Shown: positions 28,294 to 37,729, counted from the stretch's first letter. The stretch: DNA of 64,000 nt from Pandoraea communis (GCF_902459745.1 NZ_CABPSJ010000004.1:124001-188000), one strand, 5' to 3'. Notes: a model not told the origin generated them from the letters alone. Numbers and translations: made by a program.

Positions 28294-29184
28294 AGTTGTT
28301 ATTCGCCGATCAACGACCTCGTGCGTGCCTCGCGCACGATTGCCTTTTACCGTTCAACTATCGCCCCCGCGACTGGCCGCAAGGTCATCGCCTTACGTTA
28401 CCGTCCCGGTTCCCCGATTTCGCGCTAAATAGTTGAAAACTAAGATAAACCTTGGAGAATACACGAGTTTCCCTGGGTTGGCATCCGTTTCGAAGGGAGG
28501 GCGTCGATTTCCCGTTCGACCCGCCGGGAAGCGCGAATCAGAGACGATTTTTGCACTGTTTTCCGGCGCGCGAAAGCACCTTGTTACCTCGCGGGGCAAT
28601 AATGTCTGCGGCACGTCGATCTGCTGTGCGAAATATCGAGATGACGAAATTCGGGACGTGACCCCCAAGACACCCGCGGCGCCTGTGATGACGGGGGATT
28701 GCCGAGTGTGCAATTAATTCGTTATCCGATTTATATGAGGAATATGTGATGTAATATTCCTGAAAATACGTGGGATTTATCGCGATAAAGCGGCTGGCGG
28801 GTTGGCATCGACGCACTATCTGTACTAGAATTAAAAAAGCCAATCGCTGTGATTGGTCCATAGAAACAGCAGAAAAAGCGTCGCCGGTGTTCCTCATTGC
28901 GCCAGCGGCCGGTTCCATCACTCAATGAGTTTGTGCGGTAAAACACTCGCGCGTTTTCAATAAGCGTGCACCGAGAGGCCCAGGCGCCCAGAGCGTCGAA
29001 AGCTCGTCTCTCATGTCGCATTTCGCGACGCCTGGTTCGTCACCGTTGTCTTCCACAGACCTTCGGAGCGAACACTTCACAATTTGCAAGGCAGCTAACA
29101 GTTGTCATGCTTGTTTGACCGCGTTGTCACGCGGGGCGACTGCTATTGCCTCGCGACAGCGCTGCCAACCCATTCAAAGGGAGC
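28294..29184. other. 890-bp intergenic region with palindromes, no gene called
   Basis: The region separates the divergent cyclase and osmoprotectant genes and is AT-rich around 28680-28880. Visible structure: AGGAATAT/ATATTCCT arms (28738-28745 and 28754-28761), the perfect palindrome TTTATCGCGATAAA (28776-28789), and a minus-strand terminator at 28832-28856. Short open frames here have no recognisable similarity or ribosome sites, and I do not call them. Confidence 0.6.
28832..28856 (-). terminator. Isolated minus-strand rho-independent terminator
   Basis: On the minus strand CCAATC-ACAGC-GATTGG is followed by C and a run of six T. No protein gene lies upstream on that strand for more than 300 bp, so this may end a small RNA. 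Confidence 0.55.
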
Positions 29185-29919
29185 ATGAACGTGGCGAAGC
29201 AGTATCGCATTCTCTATTTGGCCGGCTTCGGGCTGCTCGGTGTGGCCGCAGCCGTTACCGGCCTGGTGTATTGGCTGGGCGTCGACACGCTTGTCAAATA
29301 CCAGGGTGACCTGGTGTATTACACCCAACAGCATCTCAAGCTCGTGGCGATATCGATGGCGATGGCCATTGCTGTCGGCGTGCCCGCTGGCGCGCTGATC
29401 TCGCGGCCGAAGTTCGCGAAGCATGCCGAGCGCGCTGTACAGATTTTCAATATCGGCAACACACTGCCGTCGCTTGCCGTGCTGGCATTGTCGATGGCCG
29501 TGCTCGGCATCGGCGACCGGCCCGCCATTCTGGCGCTGTGGCTTGCGTCGCTGCTGCCGATCGTGCGCAATGCCTACGAAGGCTTGCGGCAAGTGCCGCC
29601 CGCGTTGCGGGAATCGGCACGCGGCATGGGCATGACGCCCGCGCAGGTGCTGTTCCGTGTGGATCTGCCCAATGCCATGCCGGTCATCGTCGGTGGCATT
29701 CGCACTTCCCTCGCGATCAACGTCGGCACTGCGCCGCTCGCGTTCCTGATCGGCGCTGACAGTCTGGGACAACTGATCTTCCCCGGCATTTATCTGAACG
29801 ACCCGACGAAGCTGCTTCTCGGCGCTGCCGGGACTGCGCTGCTCGCACTCGTACTCGACGGCATCGTTGCCTTCACGAGCGGGCTCTGGTTCGCACGTCA
29901 CGGCGCCCCGGCGCGCTAA
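29185..29919 (+). CDS. Osmoprotectant (glycine betaine/choline-type) ABC permease, OsmW/YehW-like
   Basis: A 244-residue inner-membrane permease of the OpuCB/ProW class with five to six spans. A conserved cytoplasmic loop (PPALRESARGMGMTPAQVLF) lies near residues 140-160. The ribosome site AAAGGGAG precedes the ATG at 29185. It is first in a four-gene set permease-binding protein-permease-ATPase, the same gene content as the E. coli osmFXWV (yehZYXW) osmotic-stress importer. Confidence 0.88.
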   Translation: MNVAKQYRILYLAGFGLLGVAAAVTGLVYWLGVDTLVKYQGDLVYYTQQHLKLVAISMAMAIAVGVPAGALISRPKFAKHAERAVQIFNIGNTLPSLAVLALSMAVLGIGDRPAILALWLASLLPIVRNAYEGLRQVPPALRESARGMGMTPAQVLFRVDLPNAMPVIVGGIRTSLAINVGTAPLAFLIGADSLGQLIFPGIYLNDPTKLLLGAAGTALLALVLDGIVAFTSGLWFARHGAPAR

Positions 29920-29938
29920 GACCAAGGAGACCCCAAGC

Positions 29939-30880
29939 ATGCAAGTTTCATTTCCTCATACGCTCGCCGGTGTCATGCCGCGCTGGATGCGGCTGCTGGG
30001 CGCGGCTTGTCTCGCACTCGCCGCGCTCGGTGTGATGGCCACGAGCGCCACCGCAAATGCCGCAACGCTCACCGTCGGCGGCAAGAACTTCACCGAGCAG
30101 TTGATTCTCTCCGAGATGACCGCTCAGTACCTGCGCAGCAAAGGGTATGACGTCGAACTCAAGAACGGCCTGGGCAGCGTGGTCATGCGCCAGGGACTGG
30201 AGAGCAAGCAGCTCGACATCGCCTGGGAATACACCGGCACGTCGCTGATCGTCTACAACAAGATCACCGAGAAGCTCGATTCGCAGCAGGCCTATGAACG
30301 CGTGAAAGCACTCGATGGCAAGATCGGCATCGTCTGGCTCAATCCGTCGGCGCTCAATAACACCTATGCCTTCGCCATGCCGGGCAAGATCGCCCGCGAA
30401 GAGGGGGTGGAAACGGTTTCGCAACTCATCGACAGATTCCGCGCGAATCCGAAGATGTTGTTTGCCTTCGACATGGAGTTCGTCGGCCGCGCCGATGGTC
30501 TCGAGCCGATGGAGCAACTCTATGGCTTCCATCTCGAGCGGCCCAACATCAAGCAGATGGACCCGGGCCTCGTCTATACGGCGCTTAAAAACGAGCAGAT
30601 CGACGCCGGTCTCGTCTACACGAGCGATGGCCGCAACAAGGGTTTCGATCTGAAGGTGCTGGCCGACGACAAGGGCTTCTTCCCGGCATACGCAGCCACA
30701 CCCGTGGTGCGCAAGGAAGTGCTCGATGCCAACCCCGGGCTTGCCGACGAACTGAACGCGCTGTCCGCGAAGATCAACAGCGAGAACATGAGCGACATGA
30801 ACGCGAAGGTCGACATCGACCATCGGGCGGTGTCGCGTGTGGCGAGCGACTTCCTCAAGCAGGAAGGGCTGGTGCAGTGA
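29939..30880 (+). CDS. Osmoprotectant ABC transporter substrate-binding protein (OsmF/YehZ-like, OpuAC family)
   Basis: A 313-residue periplasmic binding protein with a signal peptide (about residues 1-40, ending TANAATL). The mature start LTVGGKNFTEQLILSEM is the hallmark of the OpuCC/OsmF quaternary-amine binders. It follows the first permease by 19 nt, which favours the ATG at 29939 over in-frame codons inside the permease. Likely ligands are betaine-like compounds, but the E. coli homologue has low affinity and the true ligand is open. Confidence 0.9.
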   Translation: MQVSFPHTLAGVMPRWMRLLGAACLALAALGVMATSATANAATLTVGGKNFTEQLILSEMTAQYLRSKGYDVELKNGLGSVVMRQGLESKQLDIAWEYTGTSLIVYNKITEKLDSQQAYERVKALDGKIGIVWLNPSALNNTYAFAMPGKIAREEGVETVSQLIDRFRANPKMLFAFDMEFVGRADGLEPMEQLYGFHLERPNIKQMDPGLVYTALKNEQIDAGLVYTSDGRNKGFDLKVLADDKGFFPAYAATPVVRKEVLDANPGLADELNALSAKINSENMSDMNAKVDIDHRAVSRVASDFLKQEGLVQ

Positions 30881-30925
30881 TGGCAATGCCGTCGTTGCGC
30901 CCGATGTTACTGAATGAGGAGTCCC

Positions 30926-31573
30926 ATGATTGAATTCTTGACGCATAACTGGCACCGCCTCCTGACCCTGACGGGGCAGCATGCGTGGCTGGTGGCCGCA
31001 TCGGTCGGGGCCGCCATCGTGGTTGGCGTGCCGCTGGGCGTGCTCGTCACGCGCTTTCGCTGGTTGTCGGGTGCCGTGCTTGGCCTGGCGACCGTTGTTC
31101 TCACCATCCCGTCGATCGCGCTGTTCGGTCTGATGATCCCGGTCCTGTCGGTCTACGGCATGGGCATCGGGCCGGCACCGGCCGTTGCGGCCGTCTTCCT
31201 GTACTCGCTGCTGCCGATCATGCGCAACACCAGTCTCGCGTTGCGCCAGATCGATCCGAGCATTCGCGAAGCGGGTATCGGCATTGGCATGACGTTCTGG
31301 CAGCGCCTGCGCCTGGTGGAACTGCCGCTGGCCGTGCCGGTGGTACTGGGCGGCGTGCGTACCGCCGTCGTCATGAATATTGGCGTGATGGCCATTGGCG
31401 CCATCGTCGGGGCCGGCGGTCTCGGGGTGTTGATCACCCAGGGGATCAGCCAGAGCGATACCCGGCAGCTCGTCGTGGGTGCGGTGCTGGTGAGTTTGCT
31501 CGCCATCGTGGCCGACACCCTGTTGCACCGCCTGCAGCGCGTGCTGACACCGAAAGGAATCCGAACCGTATGA
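30926..31573 (+). CDS. Osmoprotectant ABC permease, OsmY/YehY-like
   Basis: A 215-residue permease of the OpuCB/OpuCD class with the coupling loop NTSLALRQIDPSIREAGIGI near residues 96-115. GAGGAG lies 5 nt before the ATG at 30926; an ATG 12 nt upstream is less well placed. Its stop overlaps the ATPase start (ATGA). Two different permeases in the cluster imply a heterodimeric channel. Confidence 0.88.
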   Translation: MIEFLTHNWHRLLTLTGQHAWLVAASVGAAIVVGVPLGVLVTRFRWLSGAVLGLATVVLTIPSIALFGLMIPVLSVYGMGIGPAPAVAAVFLYSLLPIMRNTSLALRQIDPSIREAGIGIGMTFWQRLRLVELPLAVPVVLGGVRTAVVMNIGVMAIGAIVGAGGLGVLITQGISQSDTRQLVVGAVLVSLLAIVADTLLHRLQRVLTPKGIRTV

Positions 31574-32769
31574 TCACACTCGACAATCTCACCAAAAGCT
31601 TCGTCCAGAAGGACGGCACCCCCGTGACCGCAGTCAACTCGGTCAGCCTTGAAGTGCCGCCGGGCGAAATCTGCGTCTTTCTCGGCCCGTCGGGCTGCGG
31701 CAAGACGACCACACTCAAGATGATCAACCGGCTGATCAAGCCGACGTCCGGGCGCATTCTGCTCAATGGCGAAGACACCGGCAACATCAACGAAATCGAA
31801 CTGCGCCGCCACATCGGTTACGTGATCCAGCAGATCGGTCTGTTCCCGAACATGACCATCGAAGAGAACATTACCGTCGTGCCGCGCTTGCTCGGCTGGG
31901 ACAAGAAGCGTTGCTGCGAGCGCGCAACGGAACTGATGAGTATGGTGGCGCTCGATCCGAAGCGCTATCTGTCGCGGTATCCGCGCGAGCTATCAGGCGG
32001 ACAACAGCAGCGTATCGGCGTGATCCGCGCACTGGCAGCCGATCCGCCCGTGCTGCTCATGGACGAGCCGTTCGGCGCCGTTGATCCGATCAACCGCGAG
32101 TCGATTCAGAACGAGTTTTTCCAGATGCAGCGTCAACTGGGCAAGACCGTCATCATGGTCAGCCACGATATCGACGAAGCGATCAAGCTGGCCGACCGCA
32201 TCGCGATCTTCCGTCAGGGACGTCTGGTGCAGTATGCGCAACCCGATGCGCTGCTGGCACGTCCGGTCGACGAGTTCGTGGCGAGCTTCGTGGGACATGA
32301 CCGAATTCTGAAGCGTCTGTTGCTGGTGCGCGCAGAGGATGCGGCGACGCCGCAGCCGACCGTCAAGCCGCAGACCACGCTGGCCGAGGCCTACGACATG
32401 ATGGACGAACTCGATACGCGTTCGCTGGTGGTCGTCGACGAGAACGCACGCGCACTGGGTTACATTGCGCGCCGCGATACGCGTCACGCGCAGGGGACGT
32501 GTGGCGAGCGGGTGCGCGACTTCAAGGCGTCGGCCGTTGCGGCCGACAACTTGCGAGTGCTGCTCTCACGCATGTACGAACACAATCTGGCGTCGCTGCC
32601 CGTGCTGGGCGATGACAACCAGTATCTCGGCGAGGTGACGCAGGATTCCATCGCCGACTATCTGAGTTCGGGCAAGTCGCGCGGTAATGGCGGCGGCACC
32701 ATCATCGCACCGCCGTTGCCTGGCGCATCGAGCGTGGTCGCCAGCGTTCCGTTCGGGGCGGCGGCGTAA
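31570..32769 (+). CDS. Osmoprotectant ABC transporter ATPase with CBS domains (OsmV/OpuCA-like)
   Basis: A 399-residue ATPase: Walker A GPSGCGKTT, signature LSGGQQQR, Walker B VLLMDEPFG. From about residue 270 it carries a tandem CBS region (ending near residue 370), the module that senses ionic strength in OpuA-type importers. An Ala/Gly-rich tail follows. It is coupled to the upstream permease and ends the operon. Activity is therefore likely gated by cytoplasmic salt, as known for the family. Confidence 0.9.
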   Translation: MITLDNLTKSFVQKDGTPVTAVNSVSLEVPPGEICVFLGPSGCGKTTTLKMINRLIKPTSGRILLNGEDTGNINEIELRRHIGYVIQQIGLFPNMTIEENITVVPRLLGWDKKRCCERATELMSMVALDPKRYLSRYPRELSGGQQQRIGVIRALAADPPVLLMDEPFGAVDPINRESIQNEFFQMQRQLGKTVIMVSHDIDEAIKLADRIAIFRQGRLVQYAQPDALLARPVDEFVASFVGHDRILKRLLLVRAEDAATPQPTVKPQTTLAEAYDMMDELDTRSLVVVDENARALGYIARRDTRHAQGTCGERVRDFKASAVAADNLRVLLSRMYEHNLASLPVLGDDNQYLGEVTQDSIADYLSSGKSRGNGGGTIIAPPLPGASSVVASVPFGAAA

Positions 32770-32851
32770 GCCGGCTGGCGTCTTGTGGCGGTCGCGCATC
32801 GCGTGGTCGATCGGACGGGCGTCATTGACGTTCGTCCGGCAAGTCGGAGAG

Positions 32852-32878
32852 TGACGGCCTGGCGCGGCCGTCATTCTT
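32852..32878 (+). terminator. Probable terminator of the osmoprotectant operon
   Basis: TGACGGCC (32852-32859) pairs with GGCCGTCA (32866-32873) and is followed by a T-rich TTCTT tail. It lies between the ATPase stop and the MscS gene. Confidence 0.5.
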
Positions 32879-32931
32879 GCGTTCACACGCCCGGTGGGCG
32901 GTTTGGGTAATCGGTAGCAAGGAGTTGCGCA

Positions 32932-34170
32932 ATGACGTGGGAAGCAGTGATGGCGTGGTTCGAGAATGCACCCTGGGCGCGGATGGCCGGGGCGTTGGCG
33001 TTACTGGCCGGTGTGGCGCTGCTGGTGCAGGCGGTGGCGCAGGTCCTGATCGTTCGCGTGGTGCGCATCGTCGTGCAGCGCACGGCCAATCGCTGGGACG
33101 ACGCGTTGCTTGCGCATCGCGTGTTTCATCGCGCCGCGCGCATCTTGCCGTATCTCGTGATTCAGTTCGGTATCGCGTGGGTGCCGGATCTTGCGCCGAA
33201 GGCCGTGATGGTGATTGGCAACCTTGCGCTCGCGACGACGCTGCTCTACGCGACGCTCGCCATTGCCGGCATTCTGGACGCGGCGCAAACGGTCTATGCG
33301 CTCTCCGAGCATGCACGTACGCGTTCGATCAAAGGATACGTTCAGTTAGGCAAGATCGCGCTGTATGTGGTGGCGGCGATCGCCATCGTGGCGACCATCG
33401 TCGACCGCTCGCCGTGGCTGCTGCTCTCGGGGCTTGGGGCAATGTCGGCGGTGCTGTTGCTGGTGTTCAAGGACACGATCATGTCGTTCGTTGCCAGTGT
33501 GCAACTGACGTCGAACGACATGCTTCGCGTGGGCGACTGGATCGAGATGCCGCAAGTCGGCGCCGATGGCGACGTGGTGGATATCGCGCTGCACACGGTG
33601 AAGGTGCAGAACTGGGACAAGACGATCACGACCATTCCGACGTGGCGGCTGATTTCCGAGAGCTTCCGCAACTGGCGTGGCATGCAGCAATCGGGCGGGC
33701 GCCGTATCAAGCGCACGCTGTTCGTCGACGCGGGCAGCGTCGGCTTCCTCGACGATGCAGAGATTGAGCGCCTGTCGAAGCTGCATCTGCTCGGGGCGTA
33801 TCTGATGGACAAGCAGCGTTCGTTGGCGGATGCGAATGCGGCGCTGGGTACGGCGGCGGGGGTGCCGGCCAACACGCGACGTCTGACGAACATCGGCACC
33901 TTCCGGGCGTATGCGCTGGCCTACCTGAAGACGCATCCGAACATTCACGATGGCATGACGTGCATGGTGCGCTCGCTCCAGCCGTCGGCAACGGGAATTC
34001 CGATCGAGCTGTACTGCTTCACGAACACCACGGTGTGGGCCGAGTACGAACGCGTGCAGGGTGATGTCTTCGATCATCTGCTCGCGATCTTGCCGGAGTT
34101 CGGTTTGCGCATGTACCAGAACCCGGCCGGTGCGGATCTTTTGCGCTGGCAAGGGCCGCGGGTGGCCTGA
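32932..34170 (+). CDS. MscS-family mechanosensitive channel (YbdG/MscM-like)
   Basis: A 412-residue membrane protein with an N-terminal helix (about 17-38) and further spans to about residue 180. The conserved MscS pore and beta domain follows (GLGAMSAVLLLVFKDTIMSF, then VGDWIEMP). Length and the long C-terminal domain match the YbdG class. AAGGAG precedes the ATG at 32932. Placement after an osmoprotectant importer makes an osmotic-downshock release role likely. Confidence 0.9.
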   Translation: MTWEAVMAWFENAPWARMAGALALLAGVALLVQAVAQVLIVRVVRIVVQRTANRWDDALLAHRVFHRAARILPYLVIQFGIAWVPDLAPKAVMVIGNLALATTLLYATLAIAGILDAAQTVYALSEHARTRSIKGYVQLGKIALYVVAAIAIVATIVDRSPWLLLSGLGAMSAVLLLVFKDTIMSFVASVQLTSNDMLRVGDWIEMPQVGADGDVVDIALHTVKVQNWDKTITTIPTWRLISESFRNWRGMQQSGGRRIKRTLFVDAGSVGFLDDAEIERLSKLHLLGAYLMDKQRSLADANAALGTAAGVPANTRRLTNIGTFRAYALAYLKTHPNIHDGMTCMVRSLQPSATGIPIELYCFTNTTVWAEYERVQGDVFDHLLAILPEFGLRMYQNPAGADLLRWQGPRVA

Positions 34171-34230
34171 TCCTCCCGCAGGAGCCCTTGCCGATTCAAG
34201 GCAACGATCGAACGCGATGACGCGCGGAAG

Positions 34231-35355
34231 TTACGCCGCCGATTCGTCGAGCGTCGGATAGTCGATGTAGCCGCGAGCGTCGCCGCCATACAGCGTATCG
34301 CGGTCCAGTTCGTTGAACGGGCCGCCGCGCTTGAGGCGTTCCACCAGATCCGGGTTGGCGATGAACGGTTTGCCGAACGCGATCAGGTCGGCCAGATTTT
34401 CCTTGCGCGCCTTTAGCGCGAGTGCGAGATCGTAGCCGTTATTGGCCATGAATGTGCCCTTGAAGATGCGATGCAGCTTCTGCAGATCGAAGCCGTTCTC
34501 GACTTCACGCGGACCACCCGTCGCGCCTTCGACCACGTGCAGGTACACCAGACCGAAGCGGTTGAGTTGCTCGACCGCGTACGTGAACACCGGCTCCGGG
34601 TTACGGTCGCCGCAATCGTTGGCCGGGCTGATCGGCGAGAGACGAATCCCCACGCGCTCGGCACCCCATACGTCGACGACCGCCTGCGTGACTTCCAGTG
34701 TCAGACGCACGCGATTCTCGATGCTGCCGCCGTACTGGTCAGTGCGATGGTTCGTCTTGTCGCGCATGAACTGGTCGAGCAGATAGCCATTTGCCGCGTG
34801 GATTTCCACGCCGTCGAAACCGGCGCGTTTCGCACACTGCGCTGCATGACGGTATTGCTCGACGATGCCTGGGATCTCGGACGTCTCGAGCGCGCGCGGC
34901 GTTGGATGCGGTTCGAAACCGTGCTCGGTGAACGCCTTGCCCGCCGGCTGAATCGCCGACGGCGCGACCGGCAGTGCCCCGCCAGGTTGCAGTGACGGGT
35001 GCGAAATACGACCGACGTGCCAGAGTTGGCAGAAAATCTTGCCGCCCTTGGCGTGCAACGCATCAGTCACCTGCTTCCAGCCGGCAATCTGCGCTTCGGT
35101 ATAAATGCCCGGCGTGAACGCGTAGCCTTTGCCCTGCTGGGAAATGTTGGTGGCTTCACTGATGATGAGGCCGGCCGAGGCGCGCTGGGCGTAATACTCG
35201 GCAACCATCGGGCCCGGGACGTCACCAGCACCGGCGCGACTGCGCGTGAGCGGTGCCATGACAATGCGGTTACTCAGTTCGAGGGGGCCAAGCGCGTACG
35301 GCGAAAAGAGATCGGTGTCCAGCGTGGCCAAGGGAGTCTGTTGCGAGTCCATCAT
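34231..35355 (-). CDS. Old Yellow Enzyme family alkene reductase (NemA-like)
   Basis: A 374-residue FMN-dependent ene-reductase. The substrate-anchoring residues His186 and Asn189 and catalytic Tyr191 are in EIHAANGYLLDQF, and the FMN region FVAPLTRSR-like start reads IVMAPLTRSRA. The C-terminal GKPFIANPDLVERL is typical. It reduces activated C=C bonds of enones, maleimides or nitro compounds with NAD(P)H. It lies 133 nt downstream of an MFS transporter whose promoter faces a TetR gene. Confidence 0.93.
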   Translation of the reverse strand: MMDSQQTPLATLDTDLFSPYALGPLELSNRIVMAPLTRSRAGAGDVPGPMVAEYYAQRASAGLIISEATNISQQGKGYAFTPGIYTEAQIAGWKQVTDALHAKGGKIFCQLWHVGRISHPSLQPGGALPVAPSAIQPAGKAFTEHGFEPHPTPRALETSEIPGIVEQYRHAAQCAKRAGFDGVEIHAANGYLLDQFMRDKTNHRTDQYGGSIENRVRLTLEVTQAVVDVWGAERVGIRLSPISPANDCGDRNPEPVFTYAVEQLNRFGLVYLHVVEGATGGPREVENGFDLQKLHRIFKGTFMANNGYDLALALKARKENLADLIAFGKPFIANPDLVERLKRGGPFNELDRDTLYGGDARGYIDYPTLDESAA

Positions 35356-35488
35356 TGCTGAAGTCCTGTGAAAGTGGGGGGATGCTGTGCTGCACAAAAC
35401 TGGCACAGGTTACGACTTTTTCTCTGGTCGTGCAGACGACCTCAACGCCGGAACGGCCAGGCACATTTGTCGCCGGATGCGCTCTGTT

Positions 35489-36775
35489 TCAGGCCCCGGC
35501 CGCCACGGGGCGCTTCGGTGCGTGCGGTGCAATACGCAGCACCATGAGCGCGCCGAGAATGCACACGCCGCCCGAGAGCATCGAGGCCATCGTGTAGTTA
35601 CCCAGCGTGGCGCGCAGCGAACCGGCGACAAGTGTCGCCGTCGCCGCACCGAGTTGGTGGCCGGCGACGATCCAGCCGAATACGATCGGGGCCATCGCTT
35701 TGCCGAAAACATCGGTCGTCAGACGCACCGTCGGCGGTACCGTGGCGATCCAGTCCAGACCGTAGAACAAGGCGAAGAGCGGAATGCCGAAGAAGTCGAA
35801 TCCGAACGCATACGGCAGATAAATCAGCGACACGCCGCGCAATCCGTAGTACCAGAACAGCAGCACACGGCTGTTGTAACGATCCGAGAGCCAGCCCGAC
35901 GCCGTAGTGCCCACGAGGTCGAGCACGCCCATGGCCGCCAGAATGCCCGCACCCTTGACCTCGGAGAGGCCGTAATCGCCACACATCGCGATGAAGTGCG
36001 TGCCGATATAGCCGTTGGTGCTCGCGCCGCAAATGAAGAAGCTGAAGAACAGCAGCCAGAAGTCGCGCTTGCCCGCCGCCATGCGCAGTGCCGACAGCGC
36101 AGTCTTGAGCGGATTGCCTTGGGCGAGCGGCGTGTCGGCGGCGTCTTCCGGCGCGCCGACCGGGCGCAGGCCGACCGACCCCGGACGCTCCGGCACGAGG
36201 AATGCCACGAGCGGCAGCACCAGCGCAGCGACCAGCCCCACGATCAACACCACCGGACGCCAGCCGTAGCTCTCGGTGATCGCGGCCATGATCGGCAGAA
36301 ACACCATCTGGCCGGTGGCGGAGCTGGCGGTGAGAATACCCATCGCCAGACCGCGATGCGTGTGGAACCAGCGGTTCGATACCGTTGCCGCCAGCGTCAC
36401 GGCCGCCACGCCCGTTCCGCCGCCCACCATGACGCCCCAGATCAGCACCATCTGCCAGGGGGCCGTCATCAGCGATGAAAGCGCCGTGCCCGACGCGAGC
36501 AACAGCAGGGCCACCATCACCGTCGGACGGATGCCGAAGCGCTGCATGGCAGCCGCAGCAAATGGGCCGGTCAGACCGTAGAGCGCCAGGTTGACGGAAA
36601 TCGCCAGCGAGATCGTGGCGCGGCTCCAGCCGAAGTCGTGCTCGAGCGGCACCATCATGACGCTCGGCGTCGCGCGAATGCCCGCCGAGGCGAGCAGGAC
36701 CAGGAAAATTACGCCGACAACGATCCAACCGTAGTGGAAGCGTCCGTCAATGCGCCTTGCAAGTGCAGCCTTCAT
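35489..36775 (-). CDS. MFS transporter (12 spans, monocarboxylate/oxalate-formate-like)
   Basis: A 428-residue major facilitator with twelve predicted spans. Features include DFGWSRATISLAIS near residue 45 and SDRYNSRVLLFW in the second half, resembling the monocarboxylate or aromatic-acid group. The start ATG at 36775 fits the hydrophobic beginning; a longer frame would run into the operator. It diverges from the TetR gene with palindromes between. Substrate is unknown; export of an electrophile or import of an acid are both possible. Confidence 0.87.
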   Translation of the reverse strand: MKAALARRIDGRFHYGWIVVGVIFLVLLASAGIRATPSVMMVPLEHDFGWSRATISLAISVNLALYGLTGPFAAAAMQRFGIRPTVMVALLLLASGTALSSLMTAPWQMVLIWGVMVGGGTGVAAVTLAATVSNRWFHTHRGLAMGILTASSATGQMVFLPIMAAITESYGWRPVVLIVGLVAALVLPLVAFLVPERPGSVGLRPVGAPEDAADTPLAQGNPLKTALSALRMAAGKRDFWLLFFSFFICGASTNGYIGTHFIAMCGDYGLSEVKGAGILAAMGVLDLVGTTASGWLSDRYNSRVLLFWYYGLRGVSLIYLPYAFGFDFFGIPLFALFYGLDWIATVPPTVRLTTDVFGKAMAPIVFGWIVAGHQLGAATATLVAGSLRATLGNYTMASMLSGGVCILGALMVLRIAPHAPKRPVAAGA

Positions 36776-36871
36776 GGCGGAAATCCTTGCTGGGGTTCGG
36801 TGTTGTTTGCCGAACCGGGAACGTTTGCGAGAACTGGGATGTCTACGTTCATCGGTCGTCATGTGACAGAC

Positions 36872-36914
36872 CGGTAACATGAGGTTGCCATGTTATGAAC
36901 CGATCGGTAACATG
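36872..36914. promoter_or_regulatory. Candidate TetR operator between MFS and tetR genes
   Basis: CGGTAACATG occurs twice in direct orientation (36872-36881, 36905-36914). TAACATG (36875-36881) and CATGTTA (36889-36895) form an inverted repeat, and ACCGATCGGT (36899-36908) is a 10-bp palindrome. Their place in the 210-bp divergent gap suggests binding by the adjacent TetR protein. Confidence 0.6.
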
Positions 36915-36985
36915 TCAAGTATTCCTTTGTGGCGGCAGGGCTTTGTCCCGCGTCGCAAATTTCTGCTTTTGGGGAGCGCCAGGCA

Positions 36986-37729
36986 ATGGCCAAATCGACA
37001 ACGACCGTACCGCCCGTAAGGCCTGACATGTCGGACCCGGCGAACGCGGGCGTGGCAACGGCAGCCAAAGGCGAGGGCAAGGTTGCGCCGTCGAGGCGTC
37101 GCAGTGCGGCGTCGCGCGCGGGCAAGGCCGCGCGGCATGTCACACCGGCGCCCGTCGCGCAGCAGTGTTTGCTCAATGCGGCCGTGGAACTGTTTCACGC
37201 GGAAGGCGTGCGTGCCGTCGGGGTGGATGCCGTTGTCAAGCGCGCCGGTGTGAACAAGATGTGCCTCTATCGTCAGTTCGCATCGAAGGACGAATTGATT
37301 CTGGCGTACCTCGATCACATGCAGACGATGAGTCTGGCGCGTATCGACGAAAGCATCGCGAAACGGGCGGGAGAGCCGCGCGCACAGATGTTGCAAATCT
37401 TCGTGGATCTTTCCGAGCGGGCGAGCAAACCGGGCTATCGCGGCTGCCCGTTCGTCAATGTGGCGGCTGAATTCCCCGACCCGGCGCATGCGGCGCGCAA
37501 GTTGGTGGTGGACTACAAGGCGGAAGTGGTGCGGCGCTTCACGGCACTCGCCACGGCCGCCGGCTTGCAGAAACCGGCGCCGCTGGTCGACGCGTTATCG
37601 CTCATTCTCGAAGGGGCTTACGCGGCGAGCCAGACCTTCGGCGTCGGCTCGCCGCCGCTGCGCATCCTGCCGGCCGTGGCGCGCCGGATCATCGAGGCGG
37701 GGATGGCGGGCGAGTTGGACGCGGCCTGA
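36986..37729 (+). CDS. TetR-family transcriptional regulator
   Basis: A 247-residue regulator. About 55 basic, Ala/Pro-rich residues precede the TetR helix-turn-helix (AVELFHAEGVRAVGVDAVVKRAGVNKMCLYRQFASKDEL region, residues about 68-110). The effector domain has the GCPFVN motif seen in NemR/AcuR-like members, with a cysteine that could be redox or electrophile sensing; that is an inference. A GGGGAGCGCCAGG stretch precedes the ATG. It is divergent from the MFS-OYE genes. Confidence 0.9.
   Translation: MAKSTTTVPPVRPDMSDPANAGVATAAKGEGKVAPSRRRSAASRAGKAARHVTPAPVAQQCLLNAAVELFHAEGVRAVGVDAVVKRAGVNKMCLYRQFASKDELILAYLDHMQTMSLARIDESIAKRAGEPRAQMLQIFVDLSERASKPGYRGCPFVNVAAEFPDPAHAARKLVVDYKAEVVRRFTALATAAGLQKPAPLVDALSLILEGAYAASQTFGVGSPPLRILPAVARRIIEAGMAGELDAA

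Noticed and set aside
28433-28717. 94-codon open frame in the cyclase-osmoprotectant gap
   Set aside because: No ribosome site, no recognisable similarity, Cys-rich end and overlapping alternative frames.
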